Program-made: the position numbers and the translations under genes | From: Patescibacteria group bacterium UBA2772 | GTDB taxonomy: Bacteria; Patescibacteriota; Minisyncoccia; Moranbacterales; DUUL01 | DNA length: 64,000 nt | Direction of reading: 5' to 3' | Assembly (NCBI GenBank): GCA_002352545.1 | Contig: DEIO01000009.1 | Span: 62,001-126,000 of the forward strand | In this document: positions 36,882 through 44,572 of the stretch, piece after piece | Layout: the number at the start of each line of letters is the position of its first letter | How positions within the stretch are numbered: the first letter of the stretch is position 1 | Notes under the pieces: generated by a model | Database searches by the model: none | Seen by the model: only the letters and a program-made list of their open reading frames with translations | Told to the model about the DNA's origin: nothing

Positions 36882-36910
36882 ATTATATCCAAAAACAAAC
36901 GTTTTCGCAA
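36882..36910 (-). promoter_or_regulatory. parAB promoter, apparently giving a leaderless mRNA
   Basis: Minus-strand TTGCGA, 17 nt, TATAAT, then TGGACAT and the parA ATG. The expected start site coincides with or just precedes the initiation codon. Confidence 0.7.
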
Positions 36911-36927
36911 ATACAAAAAATATTACG

Positions 36928-36969
36928 ATAACAAAAAACCCAAGACTTTCGTCTTGGGTTTTTTGTTAT
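36928..36969. terminator. strong hairpin terminator between rplL and parA
   Basis: Nineteen-pair stem centred on ACCCAAGAC-TTTC-GTCTTGGGT, flanked by A and T runs on both sides, so it works in both directions. It ends the rplJL transcript. Confidence 0.92.
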
Positions 36970-36992
36970 AAGATTTTTATCCTAAATTGAAA

Positions 36993-37415
36993 CTATTTCA
37001 ATTCTACAGTAGCACCAGCATCTTCAAGTTTTTTTTTCAACTCTTCAGCTTCTTCTTTAGCTACTTTTTCTTTAATAACCTTAGGAACTCCGTCTACCAT
37101 TCCTTTAGCTTCTTTAAGTCCTAAACCTGTAATTTCTTTTACAACCTTAATTACATTAATTTTGGCATCACCAGGTGCAATTAAAGTAACGTCAAATTCT
37201 GATTTCTCTTCAACAGCCTCACCTTCAGCACCAGCTACAGGAACAGCCATAGCCATGGCAGGAGCAGCAGCAGAAACATTAAATTTGTCCTCAAGAACTG
37301 TAACCAATTCAGAAAGATCTAGCACATTCATCTTTTCGATTTCTTCAACGATAGATTTGAATTTAGCAGGAATTTCAATTTCCTTCTTTTCCTCAACTTT
37401 TTTTTCTTCGCTCAT
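36993..37415 (-). CDS. rplL: 50S ribosomal protein L7/L12
   Basis: Stalk protein that recruits translation GTPases. The 140-residue protein has the N-terminal dimerisation helices (VLDLSELVTVLEDKFNVSA), an Ala-rich hinge, and the C-terminal domain EFDVTLIAPGDAKINVIKVV / TGLGLKEAKGMVDGVPKVIKE. An extra Lys/Glu-rich N-terminal stretch of about 20 residues precedes the usual start. It follows rplJ by 66 nt, the conserved rplJL order. Confidence 0.97.
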   Translation of the reverse strand: MSEEKKVEEKKEIEIPAKFKSIVEEIEKMNVLDLSELVTVLEDKFNVSAAAPAMAMAVPVAGAEGEAVEEKSEFDVTLIAPGDAKINVIKVVKEITGLGLKEAKGMVDGVPKVIKEKVAKEEAEELKKKLEDAGATVELK

Positions 37416-37481
37416 AATTGTATAGAATTATTATTGATAAATATATTGTTTAATTAAAATAAATAATAGATAAATTAGTCA

Positions 37482-38006
37482 TTATGCGTTCTCTCTTGAT
37501 CCCTTTATTGTATCCAAAGTATATACTACATTTCTCAAATTCCCTTTAAGAACACCTATGAACCCTGCAATAGGAGCCTTGATTGTGCCAACAACTTGTC
37601 CAAGCAATTGTTCTTTTGTAAGAAGTTTTGCTAAATTAGTTATTTCTTTAACTGTTATTGCCTTTCCTTCTAATGAACCGGCTCTAATCTTGAAAGCTTT
37701 ATTGTTCTTTGAAAAATCAAATGCTGATCTTGAAGAACAAACTTCATCGTCTCCTCCATATATAACTGCGATTTGACCCTTGATTCCCCTAACATCTAGT
37801 TCAATCTTAGCCTTTGAAAAAGCTAATTGAGCAAAAGTCTTTTTGATAACTCGCATACTTGCGTTATTTTCTCTTAAAGATTTCCTCAATTCACTAACTT
37901 CAGAAACAGTTAATCCTTTATAGTCACAAACTACAGAGGTTTTAGTTTCTTGAAGATTTTTGCTAAGATCATCTACTAGTGCCTTTTTCTCTTGGCGTGT
38001 AAGCAT
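37482..38006 (-). CDS. rplJ: 50S ribosomal protein L10
   Basis: Anchors L7/L12 dimers to 23S rRNA. The 174-residue protein begins MLTRQEKKALVDDLSKNLQ and has SVVCDYKGLTVSEVSELRK, VIKKTFAQLAF and the C-terminal LKGNLRNVVYTLDTI, the L12-binding helix region. It is preceded by a structured leader that matches the L10-leader pattern, consistent with autoregulation by L10(L12)4. Confidence 0.96.
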   Translation of the reverse strand: MLTRQEKKALVDDLSKNLQETKTSVVCDYKGLTVSEVSELRKSLRENNASMRVIKKTFAQLAFSKAKIELDVRGIKGQIAVIYGGDDEVCSSRSAFDFSKNNKAFKIRAGSLEGKAITVKEITNLAKLLTKEQLLGQVVGTIKAPIAGFIGVLKGNLRNVVYTLDTIKGSRENA

Positions 38007-38049
38007 TTCTCTTATTTTAATCTAATTAATCTAAATCTATATGTAACAA

Positions 38050-38150
38050 ACAAAAAATCCGTACTCTTCGCACAGATTCTACAAAAGTAAAGCCAAAATG
38101 ACTTATACTCCTGCTTAGGACTTATTTGTTGAGCCTAAGGTCTGCGGAAT
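38050..38150 (-). promoter_or_regulatory. L10-type ribosomal protein leader with terminator hairpin
   Basis: Within a 154-nt leader the minus strand reads CCGCAGACCTTAGG, then CCTAAGCAGGAG. CTTAGG (38134-38139) pairs with CCTAAG (38114-38119), and the CGCAGACC and AGCAGGAG elements resemble the kink-turn of L10 leaders bound by L10(L12)4. A terminator hairpin follows at 38052-38077. The match is by eye. Confidence 0.7.
38052..38077 (-). terminator. attenuator hairpin in the rplJ leader
   Basis: Minus-strand ATCTGTGC-GAAGA-GTACGGAT (eight pairs, two wobbles) followed by six Ts, 46 nt before the rplJ ATG. Its position before the start codon marks it as an attenuator rather than an operon end. 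Confidence 0.75.
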
Positions 38151-38166
38151 ATTTATTTCTTATAAG

Positions 38167-38195
38167 AGTCTACATTCTTTTTGTTTTTTTGTCAA
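38167..38195 (-). promoter_or_regulatory. promoter for rplJL
   Basis: Minus-strand TTGACA, 17 nt, TAGACT. The start site near 38160 places the whole L10-type leader in the transcript. Confidence 0.75.
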
Positions 38196-38224
38196 ACAAT
38201 TTTTCCGGGGAATAATCCCCTAGA

Positions 38225-38866
38225 CTAAACACCAACCAGATACTTCCAAAGAAAACCAACTACATTAAGAATGATATTACTAATGAACCCAGGACTGGCA
38301 TAGTTTATCAAAAAGATAAATACTAGAAAAATAACGAAACCATTTCGTTCTAGTGTTTGTTTTGTATACTCAGAGATTGGCAGGAACACAAACAATAGCT
38401 TGGAACCATCTAGAGGTGGTACTGGAAATAAATTAAAAACCATAAGGGCTGTGTTTATAATAAACAAAGCAGAAAGAGTATATCCTAACAATCCATCGGC
38501 CACACCAACTAGATATGCTAACCTTAAAGAGATACCTGCAATTAATATAAGTACAAAATTAGATAAAGGACCTGCTACACCAACAATTGCTGGTCCATAT
38601 TTCTGATCCTTTAAGTTATACGGATTATATGGCACAGGCTTAGCCCAACCAAAAACAAACCCTACATTAGAAATTGTTAAAAAAACTGGAACAATAAAAG
38701 AACCCCATAGATCCAAATGACTAGCCGGATTCAATGTCAACCTCCCAGCATATTTGGCTGTTGGATCACCCAATCTATATGCAGCATATCCATGAGATAC
38801 CTCGTGGATAATAACTGAGAAAATTAAAACTGCTATTTGCAAGACTACTTCAATACTAATACCCAT
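38225..38866 (-). CDS. site-2 protease family (M50) membrane metalloprotease
   Basis: Intramembrane zinc protease of 213 residues, five to six helices. The active-site motif HExxH is IHEVSHGYAAYRLGD, and the third ligand is in FNLFPVPPLDGSKLL. The short form without PDZ or CBS domains is the rhomboid-sized group common in small genomes. The ATG at 38866 is chosen over one at 38902, which would add a non-conserved stretch. Substrates of these proteases are usually anti-sigma factors or signal-peptide remnants; no candidate is adjacent. A GGGG-ATTATT-CCCC hairpin lies just downstream. Confidence 0.9.
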   Translation of the reverse strand: MGISIEVVLQIAVLIFSVIIHEVSHGYAAYRLGDPTAKYAGRLTLNPASHLDLWGSFIVPVFLTISNVGFVFGWAKPVPYNPYNLKDQKYGPAIVGVAGPLSNFVLILIAGISLRLAYLVGVADGLLGYTLSALFIINTALMVFNLFPVPPLDGSKLLFVFLPISEYTKQTLERNGFVIFLVFIFLINYASPGFISNIILNVVGFLWKYLVGV

Positions 38867-38949
38867 ATAAATTCGTAACTGTTTATAATAAAATCCTAAC
38901 ATTCAAAAACCTTGTCATTTGGAAGCCATTCAACAATTCCAAAAAATAA

Positions 38950-38978
38950 TTGACAAAACACCCATGACTTGGTATTAT
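38950..38978 (+). promoter_or_regulatory. promoter for rpmB
   Basis: Plus-strand TTGACA, 17 nt, TATTAT, with the -10 box ending 49 nt before the rpmB ATG. Confidence 0.75.
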
Positions 38979-39027
38979 GTTATTTGTTAAGTTTACAATA
39001 TATTTTATAACTATTCAAGATAGATAT

Positions 39028-39201
39028 ATGGCACGTTGCAGTATTTGCGGTAAGAAAACTATGTCAGGAAACTCACGTTCTCATTCTAATATCGCTACAA
39101 AGAGAACTTTCAAAGTCAACATTCAAACAAAACATATTGATGGCAAAAAAGTCAAAGTTTGTGCTAAATGCATTAAAACAATAAATAAAGTTTCTAAGTA
39201 A
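39028..39201 (+). CDS. rpmB: 50S ribosomal protein L28
   Basis: 57-residue large-subunit protein. The start MARCSICGKKTMSGNSRSHS at 39028 is the family N-terminus. An ATG 51 nt upstream lies over the promoter -10 region and is rejected. TKRTFKVNIQ and VKVCAKCIKTINK follow. Four cysteines (CSIC and CAKC) suggest the zinc-binding form of L28. Confidence 0.95.
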   Translation: MARCSICGKKTMSGNSRSHSNIATKRTFKVNIQTKHIDGKKVKVCAKCIKTINKVSK

Positions 39202-39223
39202 AGTTCCATTTACTCTTAAAAAT

Positions 39224-39252
39224 GCCCCTGGTTTTTCTGGAGGCTTTTTTTA
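39224..39252 (+). terminator. weak rpmB terminator
   Basis: Imperfect GCCCCT / GGAGGC stem with one mismatch followed by seven Ts, 23 nt after the rpmB stop. Confidence 0.45.
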
Positions 39253-39264
39253 TACCCAAATAAT

Positions 39265-39301
39265 AAAAATAGTAAGGAAATAATATTTCCTTACTATTTT
39301 T
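39265..39301. terminator. bidirectional terminator
   Basis: Perfect 16-pair stem AAAAATAGTAAGGAAA / TTTCCTTACTATTTTT with a five-base loop, flanked by A and T runs. It serves the convergent rpmB and DMT-like genes. Confidence 0.9.
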
Positions 39302-39364
39302 TTTCAAATCTCAAAATCATAGCAAATCATTCAAGAAAGTTAATAGACTAAAAAATTTCTGCTT

Positions 39365-39823
39365 CTATTTGTGAAGTGAAATGACTCCCAATCCGACAAG
39401 AACCAAAGTAATACCAAAAAAATATACTCCATCAAATTTAATTTGCTCAAAATATTTAGGCAAAAGATATGCGAGTACAGGTCCGATTAAAAAAATCATA
39501 GCGCTATTAGCACCAACAATTGTCATTGGCAATCCAAGATTAGGAGCTTCTATAACGGCCTGAACAAGAAGAATATTAGCCGCTACACCAAATACAACAC
39601 CCAAAAATGCAATGACTAAAAGACATGTATTTGGTGTAATCAGATAAGTTCCTTTACCTATTGCCGTGTAAGAAAACATTCCAAAAACAATTCCAATAAA
39701 CCAGTAAAGAATCGCTGACTCTGGTCTAATCGAATAAGCTCTATCAAAAGCACTTAGAATTAAAATGAACGGAATAACTGCAAACGCCGAAAAAAACGAT
39801 TTAGCCAACCAACCATTAATCAT
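39365..39823 (-). CDS. small EamA/DMT-like membrane protein (half-size transporter)
   Basis: 152 residues, five hydrophobic helices. The middle AVIEAPNLGLPMTIVGANSAMIFLIGPVLAYLL (in pieces) has the alternating small-residue pattern of the drug/metabolite transporter superfamily. Full DMT proteins have ten helices from a duplicated unit; this is a single unit and would need to dimerise. An SD-like AAGGGG precedes the ATG. Substrate is unknown. Confidence 0.6.
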   Translation of the reverse strand: MINGWLAKSFFSAFAVIPFILILSAFDRAYSIRPESAILYWFIGIVFGMFSYTAIGKGTYLITPNTCLLVIAFLGVVFGVAANILLVQAVIEAPNLGLPMTIVGANSAMIFLIGPVLAYLLPKYFEQIKFDGVYFFGITLVLVGLGVISLHK

Positions 39824-39882
39824 AAGAACACCCCTTGGGTTAAAACATGAATATTAATTAATTTACTACTTGCAATTACATC

Positions 39883-39912
39883 ATATTAAACACCTACAGA
39901 TACTTTTGTCAA
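39883..39912 (-). promoter_or_regulatory. promoter for the DMT-like gene
   Basis: Minus-strand TTGACA, 18 nt, TAATAT, about 60 nt before the start at 39823. Confidence 0.55.
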
Positions 39913-40032
39913 TTAAAACAATGGACAAAATTTCGAAATGAACTAGGAATTCTACTTATTAGCTAAGCGACTAATGTGTGCATACGGAAAAGTATAAAAT
40001 TCTACTGTTCCAGAGCTTACAATATTCTTTTG

Positions 40033-41340
40033 TTATGCAACTGGCGCACCCAAAAAATCATGGAAAAGCAAAATTGCAATTGTAGCCACAATACAGGTTA
40101 CAATCATAGTAGCGGTTCCAGATTTAAGCCATTTCTTGAAAGTTATTGGACTATCAGTCTGTTCAGACTTTGAAACAACAATAACATTTGCAGTGGATCC
40201 AATAGGAGAACCATTTCCTCCAAATCCAACTCCGAAAACAAGTGCCCACCAAAGAAGATTGACATCTACTCCCTGCGATTGAAGATGTGCAATCACAGGA
40301 ATCATCGCTACAGTAAATGGTATATTATCAACCAATGCAGACAATGTTGCACTCGTCCATAGAACTATTATAGCTGTTAAAACCATATTATCAGCTGCAC
40401 CTCCAACTAAAATATTTGCAACATGTTCCAGAACTCCAGCATGTTCAAGTCCTCCAACGATAACAAAAAGAGAAGCAAAAAACACCAAGACAGATAGTTC
40501 TATCTTTGCAAAAATTTTCTGAGGATCTTTTCTAGGAGAAATAAGCAGTAAAGCCAATGAAGCTCCAATTAATGCTACCGTTGATGGTGCTATATGCAAA
40601 CTACTATGTAAGAAGAATAAAGCAACAACCAAACAAAGAATACCAACAATTATTTTAAGCGTAGGCATATCAGTTATAGCGTCCTTCTCGTTCATCTTCA
40701 TAAGCTCATCAATATTCTGCGGTTTCTGTTTCATTTCTTTTCTAAAAATAAATTTTAGCACAAGTAGAGTAACCAACCAAGCAACGATTACTACAGGCAT
40801 TGAATGTGTCAAGAATGTGTTGAAACTAAAATTAGCTGCCGAACCAATCATTATATTAGGAGGATCTCCAACTAACGTAGCAACTCCACCTGTATCAGAC
40901 AAAAGAGCTTCTGCCATCAAAACTGGCATTGGATTGATTTTAAGAATCTTTGTTATAATTATTGTAACAGGAACTATTAAAATAATTGTTGTAACGTTAT
41001 CCAAAATTAAAGACAATAAAGTTGTAAGCGTTCCTAATGCTAAAACCAAAAGCCAAGGATTTCCTTTGGTCTTTTTAGCAGTATAAATTCCCAAATACTG
41101 AAAAGCACCTGTATCCTCTAGAATTGCAATCAATACCATCATACCCATCAAAAGGCCAATTGTATTAAAATCAATCGCTCCGAGTGCTTGCTCCGGTGTA
41201 TAAAACTTACCCATCATTCCAACAACAACCATAGTAATAGCCCCGAAGAGTCCGATTACTGTTCTGTGCACTTTCTCGGAGATTATCAACCCAAAGGTCA
41301 CTCCGAAAATAATAAGACTAATCCAAAATGAATGTTCCAC
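40033..41340 (-). CDS. ArsB/NhaD-type ion transporter (IT superfamily)
   Basis: 435 residues and about eleven helices. Signatures are ILEDTGAFQYLGIYTAKKTKG near the first repeat (in pieces), LDNVTTIILIVPVTI, SDTGGVATLVGDPPNIMIGS and, in the second half, LVDNIPFTVAMIPV and GFGGNGSPIGSTANVIVV. The duplicated D-N-(V/I)-T/P-F motifs mark the ArsB/NhaD/citrate transporter superfamily. NhaD is a Na+/H+ antiporter and ArsB exports arsenite; no ars genes are near, so a sodium/proton or anion role is more likely. The start codon is GTG. A CBS-domain protein gene lies 65 nt upstream in the same direction. Confidence 0.82.
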   Translation of the reverse strand: MEHSFWISLIIFGVTFGLIISEKVHRTVIGLFGAITMVVVGMMGKFYTPEQALGAIDFNTIGLLMGMMVLIAILEDTGAFQYLGIYTAKKTKGNPWLLVLALGTLTTLLSLILDNVTTIILIVPVTIIITKILKINPMPVLMAEALLSDTGGVATLVGDPPNIMIGSAANFSFNTFLTHSMPVVIVAWLVTLLVLKFIFRKEMKQKPQNIDELMKMNEKDAITDMPTLKIIVGILCLVVALFFLHSSLHIAPSTVALIGASLALLLISPRKDPQKIFAKIELSVLVFFASLFVIVGGLEHAGVLEHVANILVGGAADNMVLTAIIVLWTSATLSALVDNIPFTVAMIPVIAHLQSQGVDVNLLWWALVFGVGFGGNGSPIGSTANVIVVSKSEQTDSPITFKKWLKSGTATMIVTCIVATIAILLFHDFLGAPVA

Positions 41341-41405
41341 TTTATTATTAAATGAAAAATTAAAAAAATCTCCGTTTTTGACAGAGTATTAATACGTAAA
41401 AAAAC

Positions 41406-41888
41406 TTATCCCTTAAAACAACCTTCAATTTCTAAAAACGCTCCAATCACTTGCTTTAACTCAGTCCTAGTAAGTAGACCAAGTGGCTTACCATTATCAT
41501 CTAAAACTGGAATTCTAATTTGTCTACTAGAAGCCACTATCATAGCGGCTTTCAAAAGACTTTCTCTTTCTTTGATCGTCTTTATATCAACTACAATTAA
41601 TTCTTTCACAGATTTATCAGCAACCTTTTCAACCTGTTCTTTGAACAAACTTTCATTAGCAAAATGAGCAGCTGTCATGTCATCTCCTATATAATTAGGG
41701 ACGCTGTTATTAATCAATGTTCCTGCATTGATTACACCAACAAATTTACCACCATTATCGACAACCACAAGAGAATTGGTCTTTTTGCAAATCATTTTTT
41801 TCAAAGCATCTTTAAAAGTAGCCTTGTCCTCAATGATTTGAATCTCTCTCATTATGTCTTTGATGAGAACTTTTTTTATTTCCATCAT
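41406..41888 (-). CDS. tandem CBS-domain protein
   Basis: 160 residues with two CBS motifs: LIKDIMREIQIIEDKATF...NSLVVVDNGGKFVGVIN and ESLLKAAMIVASSRQIRIPVLDDNGKPLGLLTR (in pieces). CBS pairs bind adenosyl ligands and often gate transporters or enzymes. The ATG at 41888 (or 41885) is preferred over an upstream TTG. Being upstream of the ion transporter on the same strand, it could sense nucleotide or ionic state for it; this is inference. Confidence 0.8.
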   Translation of the reverse strand: MMEIKKVLIKDIMREIQIIEDKATFKDALKKMICKKTNSLVVVDNGGKFVGVINAGTLINNSVPNYIGDDMTAAHFANESLFKEQVEKVADKSVKELIVVDIKTIKERESLLKAAMIVASSRQIRIPVLDDNGKPLGLLTRTELKQVIGAFLEIEGCFKG

Positions 41889-42215
41889 CTTTTTATCTTT
41901 TATAAAATTTATAAAATTAATCCTATTCCGACTTTTCAAAAAAGTAAAAATTATTAACTTGAAAAATACCAGAATTAAACACTAATATCTTTAAATTCAC
42001 AGATCTACTTAAATAATTTACGCCATAAGCAAACAAAACTTACTAAATAGAACTATAAATACAAAATGTAACGCTCTTGTCTTTACCCATTTTGATTAAA
42101 TCTTGCTTACTTTAATAATTATTTAGTAATCAATGAGCACAGAGCTTTTTCATTTACATCATTCACTTTTTCTTCATTTTTGTCAATAATTCTCAACACA
42201 ATCATTGAACTAGTT
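41889..42215. other. intergenic, nothing recognised
   Basis: About 327 nt, very AT-rich. A minus-strand TTGACA occurs at about 42180 but without a good -10 box. No coding pattern, RNA fold or repeat stands out. Confidence 0.5.
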
Positions 42216-42860
42216 CTATAAAACATTATATTTTCTTAGAATATCTTCCAAACAAAGCATCGTTTCATCCTTACAATTGTATTGTTCTGAATTTCCACCA
42301 ATAGACCTGAAACCCTCCACATTTTCTTTTTTATCATCTATAAACAAAGCATTCTCTGGACTCACTCCAACCCTTTCAAGCGCAATTAAATAAATCTCTT
42401 CTTCTGGCTTCTGAAAACCAACTTTAAAGGAAAGAATTTGTTGCCATGGTTCTTTGAAATATTTTTTTATAACAGACCTCTCTGAGAGTGCAAACTCCCA
42501 ATGAATTTTTGATAGATTCGAAACAAACAAAACCTTGTAATTTTTTGTAATTTTTTGTAAAATTGTCTCTATCTCATTCTTATCTGAGAATATTGAACAC
42601 AGTGCTAATTTTAAATCTTGTAATGTCATATTCTTAATTCCAAGATTCCTTTTAATCTCTTCATAATATTCTTTTGTCGTAAGAATACCTCTTTCATACA
42701 AGCTATATGGTTTTTGATAAAATACAATATCAACTATTTCTTCTGGCTCCTTATCAATATATTCCAATTTCTCATTTAAATACTTTGGAAATTCAAGAAG
42801 GTTATATTCAATTATTGTCTGCCCCAAATCAAACAAGACACATTTAATATTATTTTTCAT
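42216..42860 (-). CDS. HAD-superfamily hydrolase (HAD-IA type)
   Basis: 214 residues. Motif I is CVLFDLGQTIIEYN; note that the second aspartate of DxD is replaced by Gly (D-L-G). This is seen in several HAD-IA groups related to epoxide hydrolase N-domains and yihX-like phosphatases, and may alter the general acid. Motif II is VLFVSNLSK, motif III lies around FQKPEEEIYLIAL, and motif IV is ALFIDDKKENVEG. The ATG at 42860 (MKNNIKCVLFD) is preferred over 42896. Substrate unknown. Confidence 0.8.
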   Translation of the reverse strand: MKNNIKCVLFDLGQTIIEYNLLEFPKYLNEKLEYIDKEPEEIVDIVFYQKPYSLYERGILTTKEYYEEIKRNLGIKNMTLQDLKLALCSIFSDKNEIETILQKITKNYKVLFVSNLSKIHWEFALSERSVIKKYFKEPWQQILSFKVGFQKPEEEIYLIALERVGVSPENALFIDDKKENVEGFRSIGGNSEQYNCKDETMLCLEDILRKYNVL

Positions 42861-42945
42861 TTTGATTTTATCTAATTTTACCTTATTATTAAACATAAAA
42901 CCCTATTTTGCAAATCCTTCAAACTAATCGAAAAGTTATCTACTA

Positions 42946-42973
42946 TTGACAAATTCAAATATTTCTATATATT
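42946..42973 (+). promoter_or_regulatory. promoter for the candidate ncRNA
   Basis: Plus-strand TTGACA, 16 nt, TATATT. The start would be near 42980. No open reading frame of note follows before the terminator at 43059. Confidence 0.75.
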
Positions 42974-42979
42974 AATTAG

Positions 42980-43100
42980 CGTAGTAGGGTAAGTTATTGT
43001 TGCTGGTAGATTTTTAACCCAGCCAGTTTTTAATTCGATGCAACAGTCCCTATCACAAGCGTCCAGCGAAGTATTACTTCGCTGGACGCATTTTGTTTTA
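42980..43100 (+). ncRNA. candidate structured small RNA, about 120 nt
   Basis: A complete non-coding transcription unit lies between the promoter at 42946 and the terminator at 43059. Proposed fold: P1 pairs GTAGTAGGG (42981-42989) with CCCTATCAC (43048-43056), with one mismatch and one wobble. P2 pairs ATTGTTGC (42996-43003) with GCAACAGT (43040-43047). Their 3' strands abut, so P2 stacks on P1 with a six-base bulge TAAGTT. The apical part contains CTGG with two possible CCAG partners. It does not match 4.5S RNA, 6S RNA, tmRNA or common riboswitches that I know. The downstream flavoprotein gene has its own promoter, so this looks like a free-standing RNA. Confidence 0.65.
43059..43099 (+). 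terminator. strong intrinsic terminator of the candidate ncRNA
   Basis: Perfect 14-pair stem GCGTCCAGCGAAGT / ACTTCGCTGGACGC with loop ATT, then ATTTTGTTTT. It is the most GC-rich hairpin in the surrounding kilobase. Confidence 0.92.
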
Positions 43101-43164
43101 TCAAGATTCAGGAAGCCTTTCTAAATACATATTTTTTCTGTAAACTATACAATACAGGATTTGC

Positions 43165-43193
43165 TTGTAAAAAAACTATAGAAGTTGTATCAT
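43165..43193 (+). promoter_or_regulatory. promoter for the flavoprotein gene
   Basis: TTGTAA, 17 nt, TATCAT, ending 35 nt before the ATG at 43229. It uncouples the gene from the upstream ncRNA unit. Confidence 0.5.
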
Positions 43194-43228
43194 TAGGCGT
43201 TTATTAACAAACTATCAATAATAGCAAT

Positions 43229-44500
43229 ATGAGAGAAGATAAAAAAGAGGAGTTAATATTCGACATTGCCGTTATTGGTGGTGGTGCGGCAGGCATGATG
43301 GCTGCAATTTGTGCAGCAAAACCAAATCTCAAAGTAGTTTTAATTGAGAAAAATCAAGAATTAGGCAAAAAATTACTTATCACTGGAAAAGGTCGTTGTA
43401 ATATAACACAAGAAAATTTCACAAAAGATAACTTACTAGATATCTTTGGCAAAAACGGTAAGTTTCTTTTTTCTTCATTAGCTAAATTCGACATTCAAGA
43501 TACTAAGGACTTCTTTGGTGAAGAAAAAGTTGCATTAAAAACAGAAAGAGGTGGAAGAGTTTTCCCTAAGTCTGACTCTGCAGAAAATATTGTAACAGCA
43601 CTAAGAAATAAACTTACAAAAAATAAGGTTACTGTAATCAGAAATAATAAAATCAGCTCAATAAAAATAGAAGACAATGAAATAAAAAGTCTGTCCACGA
43701 AGAAAGGTCAGGTCATTGCCAAAAAATTCATTCTTTGCACTGGAGGTAGATCATACGCAAGAACTGGGTCAACAGGAGATGGCTACACATGGGCAGAACA
43801 ATTCAGTCACTCAGTTATAAAACCAAGACCAGCATTAACACCAATTAAAACTTATGATGAATGGCCAACTTTCCTCACAGGATTAACTTTAAAAAATGTT
43901 AAGTTAAGCGTGATTCAAAACCACAAAGAAGTAGACGAGAGATTTGGTGATATGCTTTTTACACATTTTGGACTAAGTGGGCCAATCGTACTAGATATAA
44001 GTAAGAAAGTTGGCGAACTTCTAGAAACTGGAAGAGTTCAACTTGCCGTTGATTTAAAACCAGCATTGAATTTCGACACTCTAGACAAAAGAATACAGAG
44101 AGATTTTCAAAAATATCAAAATAAACAATTTAAAAATTCTCTGAATGATTTGTTTCCACAAAAACTAATTCCCATTTTGATAAATTTTTCAAAAATTAGC
44201 CCTGAGAAAAAAGTAAATAAAATTTCTAAAAAAGAAAGACATTTCCTGGTCAACTTAGCAAAGCATCTAGTTATAAACATCACTGAATTAGTTGGATTTG
44301 AACAAGCAATTATCACATCTGGAGGTATCGACCTTAAAGAGATTAATTCCCAAACAATGAATTCACGAAAAATATCAAATTTATATTTCGCTGGTGAAGT
44401 TATTGATCTAGATGGTCCTACTGGTGGATACAACCTACAAATATGCTGGAGTACTGGTTATTTAGCAGGAACAAACGCTGCAAGATCAATAAACAAATAA
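43229..44500 (+). CDS. HI0933/BaiN-family FAD-dependent oxidoreductase
   Basis: 423-residue flavoprotein. The N-terminal dinucleotide fold is AVIGGGAAGMMAAICAA, followed by LIEKNQELGKKLLITGKGRC, a family signature. The middle has LCTGGRSYARTGSTGDGYTW, and the C-terminus has LYFAGEVIDLDGPTGGYNLQ. Family members (YhiN, BaiN) reduce flavin-linked substrates; BaiN acts on bile-acid intermediates in gut clostridia, but most members have no known substrate. A bidirectional terminator follows at 44518. Confidence 0.9.
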   Translation: MREDKKEELIFDIAVIGGGAAGMMAAICAAKPNLKVVLIEKNQELGKKLLITGKGRCNITQENFTKDNLLDIFGKNGKFLFSSLAKFDIQDTKDFFGEEKVALKTERGGRVFPKSDSAENIVTALRNKLTKNKVTVIRNNKISSIKIEDNEIKSLSTKKGQVIAKKFILCTGGRSYARTGSTGDGYTWAEQFSHSVIKPRPALTPIKTYDEWPTFLTGLTLKNVKLSVIQNHKEVDERFGDMLFTHFGLSGPIVLDISKKVGELLETGRVQLAVDLKPALNFDTLDKRIQRDFQKYQNKQFKNSLNDLFPQKLIPILINFSKISPEKKVNKISKKERHFLVNLAKHLVINITELVGFEQAIITSGGIDLKEINSQTMNSRKISNLYFAGEVIDLDGPTGGYNLQICWSTGYLAGTNAARSINK

Positions 44501-44517
44501 CTTCTGATATTGTCTCT

Positions 44518-44547
44518 AAAAAACAGACCTCATTAGGTCTGTTTTTT
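44518..44547. terminator. bidirectional terminator between flavoprotein gene and nth
   Basis: Perfect 13-pair stem AAAAAACAGACCT / AGGTCTGTTTTTT with a four-base loop; A and T runs on both sides. Confidence 0.92.
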
Positions 44548-44572
44548 GATAATTCCTTACAGAATATAGAAA

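Noticed and set aside
38203..38222. GGGG-ATTATT-CCCC hairpin after the M50 gene as terminator
   Set aside because: The stem is short, and the T-tract expected for a leftward terminator is absent (GGAAAAATTG follows).
42980..43060. 4.5S SRP RNA, 6S RNA, tmRNA or a flavin riboswitch as identity of the candidate RNA
   Set aside because: The conserved GGAA/AGCAGCC loop of SRP RNA, the long bubble of 6S, the tRNA-like ends of tmRNA and the FMN riboswitch core were looked for and not seen.
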